Source of the DNA: Gammaproteobacteria bacterium
Lineage (GTDB): Bacteria > Pseudomonadota > Gammaproteobacteria > Francisellales > CACEW01
Length of the DNA: 9,170 nucleotides
Assembly (NCBI GenBank): GCA_028282045.1
Contig: JANQIS010000004.1
Span: forward strand, 1-9,170
Reading direction: 5' to 3'
Position numbers and translations under genes: made by a program. Below, in pieces: positions 1-5,975 of this stretch. Positions within the stretch are counted from its first letter, which is position 1; every line of letters starts with the position of its first letter. The notes beneath the pieces are model-generated. The model worked only from the letters and a program-made list of their open reading frames with translations, did no database searches and was not told the DNA's origin.

Positions 1-737
1 CCTTGATCAGAAGCACGAGTGTTAAATGCCGTATAAAATCGCTCCCGCAGTTCACGATTGTCTGCCTGCGACATCACAGCAAAGTAGGTGGGAAAATCAA
101 TGCCCAAACAATAACCGGACAATTGCTTTTGCTGCGCTTTAGTTTGCGCTGCTGTGGTAATAAATTCAGGCAATCCGGCTAGCTCTTGAGCATCTTCAGT
201 GTGATAAAACCAGTGATCAGTCGCATCCAAGACATTATTCTCAAACTGAGTGGTCAACTGACTTAAACGCGCTTGAATGGCCTTAAAACGTTCCTTTTGC
301 TTATCCGGCAAAGCCACTCCAGCCAGGGTAAAGTCACGTAGGGCATGGCGAATGGTTTGCTGCTGTGCCTCAGATAGCTGAGTAAATTCAGGGCTATCAT
401 AAATAGCTTGATAGGCTTGGTATAGTGCTTGATTTTGACCCAGCTCGGTGTAGTAATCAGAAATCATCTCAACACATTGTTGATAAACACTACGCAACTC
501 AGGTGTATTCATCACACTGTTAAGATGACTCACCGGTGACCAAGCTTGACTCAAGGCATCATCAGCTTCTTGCAGTGGTGCAATCAGATTGTCCCAACAA
601 TACTCGGCTTCAGCTAAGCATTGTTGCTGCACAGCACGGCCCTGTGCCAGCAAATGGGTAATCGCCGGTTTAATATCGGCAACTTGAATGTCAGAGAAGG
701 GTGGCAATGTATGCGAAGTTAATAATGAATTAGCCAT
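1..737 (-). CDS. prlC: Oligopeptidase A (M3 family zinc metallopeptidase), N-terminal part, cut by window edge
   Basis: This is the first 245 codons of a cytosolic M3-family oligopeptidase (thimet oligopeptidase relatives), which degrades short peptides such as cleaved signal peptides. The start is ATG at 737-735 and the protein begins MANSLLTSHTLPPFSDIQ. It follows E. coli PrlC/OpdA closely: the SPVSHLNSVMN segment near residue 70, the ALRDFTLAGVALP segment, the NNVLDAT segment, and a final TRASDQ where the window ends. Full-length family members are about 680 residues, so roughly two thirds is missing, including the zinc-binding HEXXH motif. Catalytic integrity therefore cannot be judged. 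The ribosome site is weak (AAGAAA before the ATG). The gene diverges from the M50 protease across a 67-bp gap. Identification rests on remembered family sequence and is strong. Confidence 0.93.
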   Translation of the reverse strand, partial: MANSLLTSHTLPPFSDIQVADIKPAITHLLAQGRAVQQQCLAEAEYCWDNLIAPLQEADDALSQAWSPVSHLNSVMNTPELRSVYQQCVEMISDYYTELGQNQALYQAYQAIYDSPEFTQLSEAQQQTIRHALRDFTLAGVALPDKQKERFKAIQARLSQLTTQFENNVLDATDHWFYHTEDAQELAGLPEFITTAAQTKAQQKQLSGYCLGIDFPTYFAVMSQADNRELRERFYTAFNTRASDQ

Positions 738-766
738 TGAATTTTTCTTGATCGTCTCTATATATT
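737..766 (+). promoter_or_regulatory. Possible sigma-70 promoter for the M50 protease gene
   Basis: TTGAAT (737-742) and TATATT (761-766) are 18 bp apart and lie upstream of the TTG start at 805. TTGATC (748-753) with GATAAT (772-777), also 18 bp apart, is an equally plausible pair. The region is AT-rich, so chance matches are likely. The element overlaps the prlC start. Confidence 0.35.
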
Positions 767-791
767 ATGATGATAATGGAGATCAATACAA
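764..791 (-). promoter_or_regulatory. prlC: Possible sigma-70 promoter for prlC
   Basis: Read on the minus strand, TTGTAT (791-786) and CATAAT (769-764) are 16 bp apart and lie about 30 bp before the prlC ATG. It overlaps the candidate plus-strand promoter, so the two divergent genes may compete for polymerase. The assignment rests on hexamer resemblance only. Confidence 0.3.
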
Positions 792-804
792 GGAACTTCA
801 AGTC

Positions 805-1473
805 TTGCTCGACTTTACCTGGCCACAAAAATTACTCATTTGGCTTATCCCGTTGGTTTTTGCCGTCACCGTCCATGAAGTTGCTCACGGTTGGGTTGCC
901 AACTGGCGTGGTGATGGTACCGCTAAATTTTTAGGGCGTTTGTCACTCAATCCGACCAAGCATATCGATCCTTTAGGCACTATTGTCATTCCATTAGTCT
1001 TGTTGTTTCTATCAGGCGGGCGCTTTACTTTCGGCTATGCTAAGCCAGTGCCGGTTGATCCACGCAACTTGAAGAATCCACGCTGGGATATGGCGTTAGT
1101 GGCTATCGCCGGACCACTGGCCAATCTCATCATGGCGCTAGGCTGGGCCATACTGGCACGTATCGGCGTTTCCGTCATGGATGCTCATCAGTGGATTGGA
1201 GAAATCTTTATTGCGCTAGGGCTCTCTGGCATGCAAATCAATCTGGTATTGGGTGTATTGAATCTGATTCCGATCCCACCGCTGGATGGCAGCCGTGTAT
1301 TGAGCGCATTTTTATCACCACCAGCAGCGTTACAATATAACCGCATTGAACGCTATGGGTTTATTATCCTGATCGCATTATTAGCCAGCGGCATTTTAGG
1401 CAAAGTCCTTTGGCCGATTATCAGCACACTGCTGATAATACTGTTGAATCTGGTCGGTATTTCACTGCATTAA
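805..1473 (+). CDS. Site-2 protease-type M50 family membrane zinc metalloprotease
   Basis: This is a 222-residue integral membrane protease of the minimal site-2-protease type (M50, no PDZ domain), expected to cut substrates within the inner membrane. The catalytic motif HEVAH is at residues 24-28 in the first hydrophobic segment. The second zinc-ligand motif, NLIPIPPLDG, is at 153-162. The family's KPVPVDPRNLKNP block is at 80-92, followed by AGPLANL at 102-108. Five or six hydrophobic segments are visible. The frame is open back to an ATG at 688, but that would overlap prlC and add 39 residues not seen in the family. The TTG at 805 has AAGGA at 790-794 and gives the usual N-terminus (MLDFTWPQ), so I prefer it. 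The gene ends on TAA at 1471-1473, sharing bases with the convergent dehydrogenase stop. The substrate is unknown. Confidence 0.9.
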   Translation: MLDFTWPQKLLIWLIPLVFAVTVHEVAHGWVANWRGDGTAKFLGRLSLNPTKHIDPLGTIVIPLVLLFLSGGRFTFGYAKPVPVDPRNLKNPRWDMALVAIAGPLANLIMALGWAILARIGVSVMDAHQWIGEIFIALGLSGMQINLVLGVLNLIPIPPLDGSRVLSAFLSPPAALQYNRIERYGFIILIALLASGILGKVLWPIISTLLIILLNLVGISLH

Positions 1474-2519
1474 CGTTGATAGGGCGCAAAATCAACCGCC
1501 AACTTGTGAGCATATTCTTCCATGGTATGCCAGGTTTTATCATCAAGCTCGATACCCTGCTTGCGCTGTCGTTGCACCATACGGCTGGAACGCTCCCCGG
1601 GTAATAAAATCTCATCAAAGCCATCGCGCAACGCACTGCTTTTTAGCTCATCCACCATAGCGGTCATCTGTGCAAAATAAGCTTCTAGTGGCAAATAATG
1701 GCTCACGTTAAGTGCCAGCATCAGCACACCATTATGATCTTGTATGGTTTCTTGCGAGTGTAGGCGGGCCTGCGATAAAATACCGGCCATAATTTCAATC
1801 ATCAATGACAAACCAAAACCTTTATAACCTTGTTCGCCACCCAGCGGTAATAGCGTACCGCCAGCAAAATAAGCCTGTGGGTCCAGTGTTACATTACCAT
1901 CCTGATCCAGTGCACAGTTAGGCGCAATGGGCCTACCGGTATTCCTGCACACCATAATGTTGCCATGAGATAAGGCTGTGGTCGCCATATCTAATACAAT
2001 CGGAGCCTGCCCTGCCAATGGCGCAGCAAATGCCATCGGGTTAGTGGATAGGCGAGCTTCTTTACCGCCATAAGGCGCCTGTCCACGAAAAGACACACAG
2101 CCATTACAAAACACCATGCCAATCATATTGGCTGCAGCCATTTGCTCTACATAAGTACCCAAACGGCCAGTATGGTCAATGTTATACAGCACAGCAGTGG
2201 CCACACCAGCATGCTGTGCCTTCTCAATAACCAAGTCTGCTGCTTGCACGCAGGCAATCTGCCCTAACTGACCATGAGCGTTGATCCGCACCAATGTCGG
2301 TGACACCGATTCAACTTCAGCACTAGCCAAAGGGTCAACACAGCCTTGCGTCACTCGCTGATAATACAGAGGAAATCGGATAACTCCATGAGAGTGATGG
2401 CCACACAAATCAGCGGCCACTAAATGCTCGGCAAGCTTACCGGCAGTGGCTGACTCATACCCCAAGGCGACAAAAAGCTGCCGGGCTAGTTGGCCTAGTT
2501 GTGAGGCTTGAATTCTCAT
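1470..2519 (-). CDS. Ldh family (malate/L-lactate/ureidoglycolate dehydrogenase type) NAD(P)-dependent oxidoreductase
   Basis: This 349-residue cytosolic oxidoreductase belongs to the LDH2/MDG2 family (relatives YiaK, AllD, ComC), unrelated to classical Rossmann lactate dehydrogenase. Visible family blocks are DLCGHHSHGVIR (37-48, with His44 at the position of the YiaK active-site His), DHTGRLG (115-121), APYGGKEARLSTNPMAF (148-164), LLPLGG (223-228), GYKGFGLSLMIEIMAG (231-246) and the C-terminal LLPGE (305-309). Length is normal for the family. The start ATG at 2519 is preceded by GGGAG six bases upstream and overlaps the channel's TGA as ATGA, so the two are probably translationally coupled. 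An extension to 2540 lies inside the channel gene and is unlikely. The substrate cannot be read from sequence: members reduce or oxidise malate, lactate, sulfolactate, ureidoglycolate, diketogulonate or cyclic imino acids. Confidence 0.9.
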   Translation of the reverse strand: MRIQASQLGQLARQLFVALGYESATAGKLAEHLVAADLCGHHSHGVIRFPLYYQRVTQGCVDPLASAEVESVSPTLVRINAHGQLGQIACVQAADLVIEKAQHAGVATAVLYNIDHTGRLGTYVEQMAAANMIGMVFCNGCVSFRGQAPYGGKEARLSTNPMAFAAPLAGQAPIVLDMATTALSHGNIMVCRNTGRPIAPNCALDQDGNVTLDPQAYFAGGTLLPLGGEQGYKGFGLSLMIEIMAGILSQARLHSQETIQDHNGVLMLALNVSHYLPLEAYFAQMTAMVDELKSSALRDGFDEILLPGERSSRMVQRQRKQGIELDDKTWHTMEEYAHKLAVDFAPYQR

Positions 2520-3649
2520 GAAGCACTCCCAAGTACACATTTAGCCATCATCTCACCGCCAATAATCGCTGGTGTTGCAACTTGAGTGGCACCAACCATT
2601 TGCGCTTTACTCACGTTCTGCACCTGATCGATTTTACAGATGATCTGACAACCTTCATGGTCAACCTCACGCAGAAAATTGGTCGCTGTCATTACCGTGA
2701 GAATATTATCGGCATCTTCCGGATAGGCAGAAATTAATGCTTTGGCTTTAGCCAGACCGGCACTTTCCAGATCTTCACGCGAATTACCTGAACCGACCAC
2801 GGCATGAAACCCTTTGGCTTGTAAAGCGCTGGCCCGATCAGCGGTATCAACAATAAAAAAGCAGATTTGGGCTTCTTTTTGAATCAGTTTAGCGGCATAA
2901 GTTGCCATATAGCCTTCACCACAAATAATCACGTGGTTTTTAAAGCGTCTGATCGATTTCATAATATTAAGCACTCCTTTCATACGCCCTTCAATTAAAG
3001 GCCCCAGTGCCACCCCAATGGTAGCAATAAATGAGCTGATTCCCACAATAATCATCGAAATAGTAAAGATTTTGGCATTCATGGTGACCGGCACGATATC
3101 GCCGTAGCCTACTGTGCTGTAAGTGACAATGGTGTAGTAAAACGCATCAACCCAGGTATGCAGGTCACTGAATTGATGGCGCAGTAAATAGCTCCCCACC
3201 GCACCATACAGTAACGCGAACAGCACTGACACCCAGGCAATCAATTGTGTGTAGGTCAGATGGCGATCGCTTTGGCGTGAGAAGGTCTTACGAAATATGA
3301 TCAGCAAGACGAAATACACTACACCGATGATAAATGTCTGTGGTACAAACTCGCCGAAAATACTATTGGCAATCGCGATCAACAACCACACCAATGACCA
3401 GCGCCAGGCCAGACGTCTGCGCCTAAACAGCCCGATTCCCAGCATCATCAATGCCAAACCAATGAAAATCGCTAAAATATTACTAACCTGGCTCGGTGAG
3501 AGCGCATTAATATAGTGGGAATATTCAGCCAACACTTTAAAATGTTGCACACCAAGCAATGCCAATACACCGGTGAAAAAATTCACCATCCCCACCATCA
3601 CCATGGCCACTGACATCGCCATCGGGATCAGAGCGCGATATTGCTTCAT
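2516..3649 (-). CDS. Kch-like voltage-gated-type potassium channel with TrkA-N (RCK) domain
   Basis: This 377-residue inner-membrane potassium channel subunit resembles E. coli Kch. About six hydrophobic segments are visible (near 9-33, 55-74, 82-98, 104-119, 133-155 and 192-217), with a pore helix and the selectivity filter TVGYGD at 179-184. An RFKNHVIICGEGYMA stretch (235-249) then opens a Rossmann-like TrkA-N/RCK domain with a GxGxxA loop and an acidic Asp268 after the second strand, compatible with nucleotide binding. It stops about 30-40 residues short of E. coli Kch, which carries a polar tail. FRRRR at 75-79 is the only obvious arginine cluster and not a classical S4 helix, so voltage sensing is doubtful. 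I chose ATG 3649 because the ATG at 3670 lies at or upstream of the likely transcription start. The gene is first in an operon with the dehydrogenase (ATGA overlap). Confidence 0.9.
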   Translation of the reverse strand: MKQYRALIPMAMSVAMVMVGMVNFFTGVLALLGVQHFKVLAEYSHYINALSPSQVSNILAIFIGLALMMLGIGLFRRRRLAWRWSLVWLLIAIANSIFGEFVPQTFIIGVVYFVLLIIFRKTFSRQSDRHLTYTQLIAWVSVLFALLYGAVGSYLLRHQFSDLHTWVDAFYYTIVTYSTVGYGDIVPVTMNAKIFTISMIIVGISSFIATIGVALGPLIEGRMKGVLNIMKSIRRFKNHVIICGEGYMATYAAKLIQKEAQICFFIVDTADRASALQAKGFHAVVGSGNSREDLESAGLAKAKALISAYPEDADNILTVMTATNFLREVDHEGCQIICKIDQVQNVSKAQMVGATQVATPAIIGGEMMAKCVLGSAS

Positions 3650-3672
3650 ATTGTTACCGGCTGAAACCATAC

Positions 3673-3678
3673 ATTATA
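3673..3678 (-). promoter_or_regulatory. Candidate -10 element for the channel-dehydrogenase operon
   Basis: A perfect TATAAT reads on the minus strand, 23 bp before the chosen channel start. No convincing -35 hexamer lies 16-18 bp upstream. The surrounding AT run also contains TATAAT on the plus strand (3677-3682), so direction is ambiguous from sequence alone. Confidence 0.35.
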
Positions 3679-3753
3679 TAATAGCGAAAATGTAACCGAC
3701 GTCACTACCGATCAAAGTTTACCATTTATGTAAGAGGCTGTTCGTGTGTTATA

Positions 3754-3767
3754 TGCAGCAATCTGCA
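3754..3767. promoter_or_regulatory. Short inverted repeat, possible operator
   Basis: TGCAG and CTGCA form a 5-bp inverted repeat with a 4-bp centre (CAAT), ending two bases before a candidate -35 element at 3769. It could be a repressor or activator site for the 86-aa gene. A repeat this short can easily arise by chance. Confidence 0.2.
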
Positions 3768-3768
3768 C

Positions 3769-3799
3769 TTGTATTTTCAGCAACAAACCCTTATATAAT
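3769..3799 (+). promoter_or_regulatory. Candidate promoter for the 86-aa gene and the DM9 remnant
   Basis: A perfect TATAAT is at 3794-3799, with TTGTAT at 3769-3774 and a rather long 19-bp spacer. A transcript would begin near 3806, leaving about 25 bases of leader before ATG 3832. The in-frame TTG at 3799 overlaps the -10 element and is therefore not the real start. Confidence 0.45.
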
Positions 3800-3831
3800 T
3801 GTCATCAACTTATAACACAGAACTACAAGAC

Positions 3832-4092
3832 ATGACAAAAGCTTGGAAAAACCGCGATAACGACCTGAAAATGGCATGGCGTATTATTGATAGCTATCAT
3901 CAATTAAGCGAGGAGATCAATACGCAAGAACATATTGCATTAGAAACTGAAACCCCGCAAGGCATCGTTCGTGCTGACTGGGTAGTGGCCCTGGAAGAAG
4001 CCTTTGAAGATAAATACGGCAACCGCAAGGGACACGATGTGGCGTGTAAAGTCTTAACAACGTTAATCACACAAAACGAGACCTTCCATTAA
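3832..4092 (+). CDS. Small hypothetical protein, 86 aa
   Basis: I do not recognise this protein. It is 86 residues from ATG 3832 (MTKAWKNRDNDLKMAWRIID...), soluble, and rich in charged and helix-favouring residues. It has no signal peptide, membrane segment, Cys pair or obvious catalytic motif. The middle (roughly 25-55) is acidic, and a two-helix fold is plausible. The ribosome site is weak (ACAAGA before the ATG). The frame opens further back, to a TTG at 3799, but that codon lies within the likely -10 element. The stop is 21 bp before the DM9 remnant's start, so the two probably share a transcript. Codon use looks ordinary and the frame is clean, which supports a real gene. Confidence 0.65.
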   Translation: MTKAWKNRDNDLKMAWRIIDSYHQLSEEINTQEHIALETETPQGIVRADWVVALEEAFEDKYGNRKGHDVACKVLTTLITQNETFH

Positions 4093-4102
4093 AACTGAAT
4101 AA

Positions 4103-4108
4103 AAGGAG
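4103..4108 (+). promoter_or_regulatory. Ribosome binding site of the DM9 remnant
   Basis: AAGGAG sits five bases before ATG 4114. It is intact although the coding sequence behind it is broken, so the upstream end of the gene is still translatable. Confidence 0.6.
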
Positions 4109-4182
4109 CAGCCATGAGAAATTTTCTGTTACTTAGCTGCTTAATGTTAGCCAGTATTAATGCATCGGCTTATAATGCGCCT

Positions 4183-4201
4183 GGCAAATGGCAAATGGCA
4201 A
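4183..4201 (+). repeat. 7-bp tandem repeat, 2.7 copies, cause of the frameshift
   Basis: GGCAAAT occurs at 4183-4189 and 4190-4196, followed by GGCAA at 4197-4201. Deleting one 7-bp unit puts the signal-peptide frame in register with the DM9 frame, giving GKWQLHFGNQIPAN, which parallels the WIHYNGQPIAS of module 2. Slipped-strand duplication is the simplest explanation. Confidence 0.75.
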
Positions 4202-4304
4202 TTGCATTTTGGCAATCAAATCCCAGCCAATGCCCTGGTGGTAGGTTATTAATCAGACCATTCACCGCTGTACTTATGCCAGGCCGGTGTGATCTTAGGT
4301 GGCG

Positions 4305-4597
4305 TGCAACCGGGTAAAACCTGGAACAACTACGCCATGTGTAATGTGCCTTTTGCCGGTCAGGAAAAGTTGCAGCGTCTTTATAACATATTTGTCGTTG
4401 ACCCTGATCAACATCATGCACACCACTGGATTCACTACAACGGGCAGCCTATTGCAAGCCATGCCTTTGCAGTAGGCCATGAACAAGATGGTAAAGTACT
4501 GTACTTGTGCCGCGCCAAAATTGACGGTGGCATGCAACCGGGTAAAACCTGGGCCGGTTACAATGGCTGTAACGTGCCATATGGTGGTCAGGAAAAG
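4305..4597 (+). repeat. Direct repeats marking the two DM9 modules (228-bp period)
   Basis: A 20-bp identical segment occurs at 4305-4324 and 4533-4552 (encoding QPGKTW). A 12-bp identical segment occurs at 4358-4369 and 4586-4597 (encoding GQEK). Both pairs are offset by exactly 228 bp, or 76 codons. This indicates a tandem module duplication or later sequence exchange between modules. Confidence 0.8.
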
Positions 4598-4687
4598 GTG
4601 ATACGCCCTTCTGAGTTGTTTGTATGGGGACACCGCCATCATCATCAACATTAACTTATTGACTGTGGCCTTAGCACCGATTCACTC

Positions 4688-5383
4688 ATGAGTACTGAAG
4701 ACAAACCTTATCGACGCACTGTCAAGAGCTTTGTATTACGCGCCGGCCGGACCACGCCTGGGCAACTCAAAGCTTTAGAACAACATTGGCCGCGCTATGG
4801 ACTGAGCTTAGCGCAAGGATCGCTCGACATTCAAGCTGCTTTTGGTAACGACCACCCGGTCATCGTAGAGATTGGTTTTGGAATGGGCAGCTCATTACTG
4901 CAGATGGCCCAAGCCAATCCTCAACAAAATTACATCGGCATTGAAGTACACCAAGCCGGTGTCGGGCGCCTGCTTAATGCAGCAGCCCAAGCACAGCTTG
5001 AAAACCTACGTATTTACCAGGATGATGCTATTGCAGTATTAGACCAATGCATTGTTGATCAGAGCTTGGCGGGAATACAATTATTTTTCCCTGATCCATG
5101 GCCCAAGAAAAAGCATCACAAGCGCCGCATTGTGCAGCCTAATTTTATCGCACTCATGCACCGCAAATTAAAACCTGGTGGTTTTTTGCATATGGCAACT
5201 GACTGGCAGCCTTACGCCGAGCATATGATGCAAGTGATGTTAGCAGCACCTGGTTTTGTCAACCAATACAATAACGGTCAATACGCCAGTGAACGCCCTA
5301 ATCAGCGCCCACTGACCAAGTTTGAACAGCGCGGCTCCAGACTCGGCCATGGAGTATGGGATTTATACTTTATTGCTGTTTAA
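4688..5383 (+). CDS. trmB: tRNA (guanine-N7-)-methyltransferase
   Basis: This 231-residue enzyme makes m7G46 in the variable loop of tRNAs using S-adenosylmethionine. It has the Rossmann SAM site EIGFGMG (61-67), GIEVHQAGVG (84-93), the FFPDPWPKKKHHKRR tRNA/catalytic segment (133-147), HMATDW (168-173), and the TKFEQRGSRLGHGVWDL signature (210-226). Length and block order match E. coli TrmB, and no key residue appears missing. The start ATG 4688 gives a normal N-terminus (MSTEDKPYRRTVKSFVLRAG) but lacks a recognisable Shine-Dalgarno. It begins 33 bp after the DM9 remnant, so it may be carried on that transcript or have its own unseen promoter. Its last 14 bp overlap the 3' end of the convergent membrane protein gene. 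Confidence 0.97.
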   Translation: MSTEDKPYRRTVKSFVLRAGRTTPGQLKALEQHWPRYGLSLAQGSLDIQAAFGNDHPVIVEIGFGMGSSLLQMAQANPQQNYIGIEVHQAGVGRLLNAAAQAQLENLRIYQDDAIAVLDQCIVDQSLAGIQLFFPDPWPKKKHHKRRIVQPNFIALMHRKLKPGGFLHMATDWQPYAEHMMQVMLAAPGFVNQYNNGQYASERPNQRPLTKFEQRGSRLGHGVWDLYFIAV

Positions 5384-5903
5384 ACTGATTAATCTGCGCC
5401 AGGATACGGCTGACTTCATCCCGTAACTGCCGATGCAATTTAAAGCGAAATAGCAATAAACTGGCCAACGATACCGGTGTAAAAAATACTTTGCTTATGT
5501 CATCGCGCAGCACTGCACGACGCCCTTCAATAAAATAACCGATCACCTGTAACAACAAACCAACCAATAGCGCACCCAGCGCCACCCATAAGCCTTGCCA
5601 GTTCGGCGTGTAGAATGAAAAAATGCTGGCCACCACACCCAGCACAAACAACATCAATGCGACCAATAGCGCAATGAGCACATCGCTTAACAGGAAATAT
5701 AACCCCCATACGATCACTACCAGCCACATCAGGTTGATCTCATAGACATCAATAATACCCACTTGAAACCAACTCAGTGGAATCAACAACGCAAAAATAA
5801 TCAATACACCACCGCAATAATGTGTGATTTTAGTCCAACGTTTCTGGTGATAATAAGTATAATTTGCTAATTGTTGTGCCAATGAAGCAGAGTACCAACG
5901 CAT
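5370..5903 (-). CDS. DUF962/Mpo1-like membrane protein
   Basis: This 177-residue integral membrane protein has about four hydrophobic segments (near 32-47, 58-75, 76-97 and 105-122). It resembles the DUF962 (Mpo1/YGL010w) family. An N-terminal YYHQKRWTKITHY segment (residues 17-29) fits the family's HxxxxNxxxH region. A later QVIGYFIEGRRA segment (119-130) fits the family's Q-x-I-G-H-x-x-E-G-x-x-P. Yeast Mpo1 is an iron-dependent dioxygenase that shortens 2-hydroxy fatty acids by alpha-oxidation. Here the usual His of the GH pair is Tyr and the Pro is Ala, so activity is uncertain. I chose ATG 5903 because AAGG precedes it by about seven bases and the family normally begins there. An in-frame ATG at 5975 would add 24 residues and abut the rsmB start. 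Confidence 0.62.
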   Translation of the reverse strand: MRWYSASLAQQLANYTYYHQKRWTKITHYCGGVLIIFALLIPLSWFQVGIIDVYEINLMWLVVIVWGLYFLLSDVLIALLVALMLFVLGVVASIFSFYTPNWQGLWVALGALLVGLLLQVIGYFIEGRRAVLRDDISKVFFTPVSLASLLLFRFKLHRQLRDEVSRILAQINQFKQQ

Positions 5904-5975
5904 GATGAGCCTTAACAAGCTTATTTGCCTTCGGTTACCATGCCACAAAACCCGATGACTTTGAATAAGTAGCAT

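Larger units (their letters stand above)
4114..4654 (+). pseudogene. Secreted two-module DM9 (DUF3421) protein, disrupted by a frameshift and a nonsense codon
   Basis: The 5' end encodes a signal peptide (MRNFLLLSCLMLASINASA) and then loses frame. As it stands, reading from ATG 4114 gives 67 residues and stops at 4315-4317. Removing one copy of a 7-bp tandem repeat near 4183-4201 restores a frame that runs to TAA 4652-4654, interrupted only by TAA 4250-4252. The repaired product would be about 177 residues with two DM9 modules. Module 1 has ALVVGY, LYLCQAG, GGVQPGKTWNNY and CNVPFAGQEK. Module 2 has AFAVGHEQDGKVLYLCRAK, GGMQPGKTWAGY and CNVPYGGQEK, followed by a final FVW. The nonsense codon aligns with a Glu in module 2. 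DM9 domains are sugar-binding (mannose lectin) in some animals; bacterial roles are not established as far as I know. A His-rich linker (DQHHAHH) and tail (GHRHHHQH) are unusual. A GTG at 4289 could in principle restart a 121-aa fragment, but without a signal peptide. Confidence 0.82.

Noticed and set aside
4295..4651. 118-aa open frame on the minus strand opposite the DM9 remnant
   Set aside because: It is a mirror of the DM9 coding sequence with no ribosome site or recognisable motif, while the plus strand shows clear DM9 modules.
4659..4687. TTGACT as a -35 element for a dedicated trmB promoter
   Set aside because: The hexamer is good, but no -10 element follows at 16-18 bp, and the site would place the transcription start inside trmB.
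5904..5975. 24-residue N-terminal extension of the DUF962-like protein starting at ATG 5975
   Set aside because: It would abut the rsmB ATG with no room for regulation. The extension is not family-like, and ATG 5903 has its own AAGG ribosome site.
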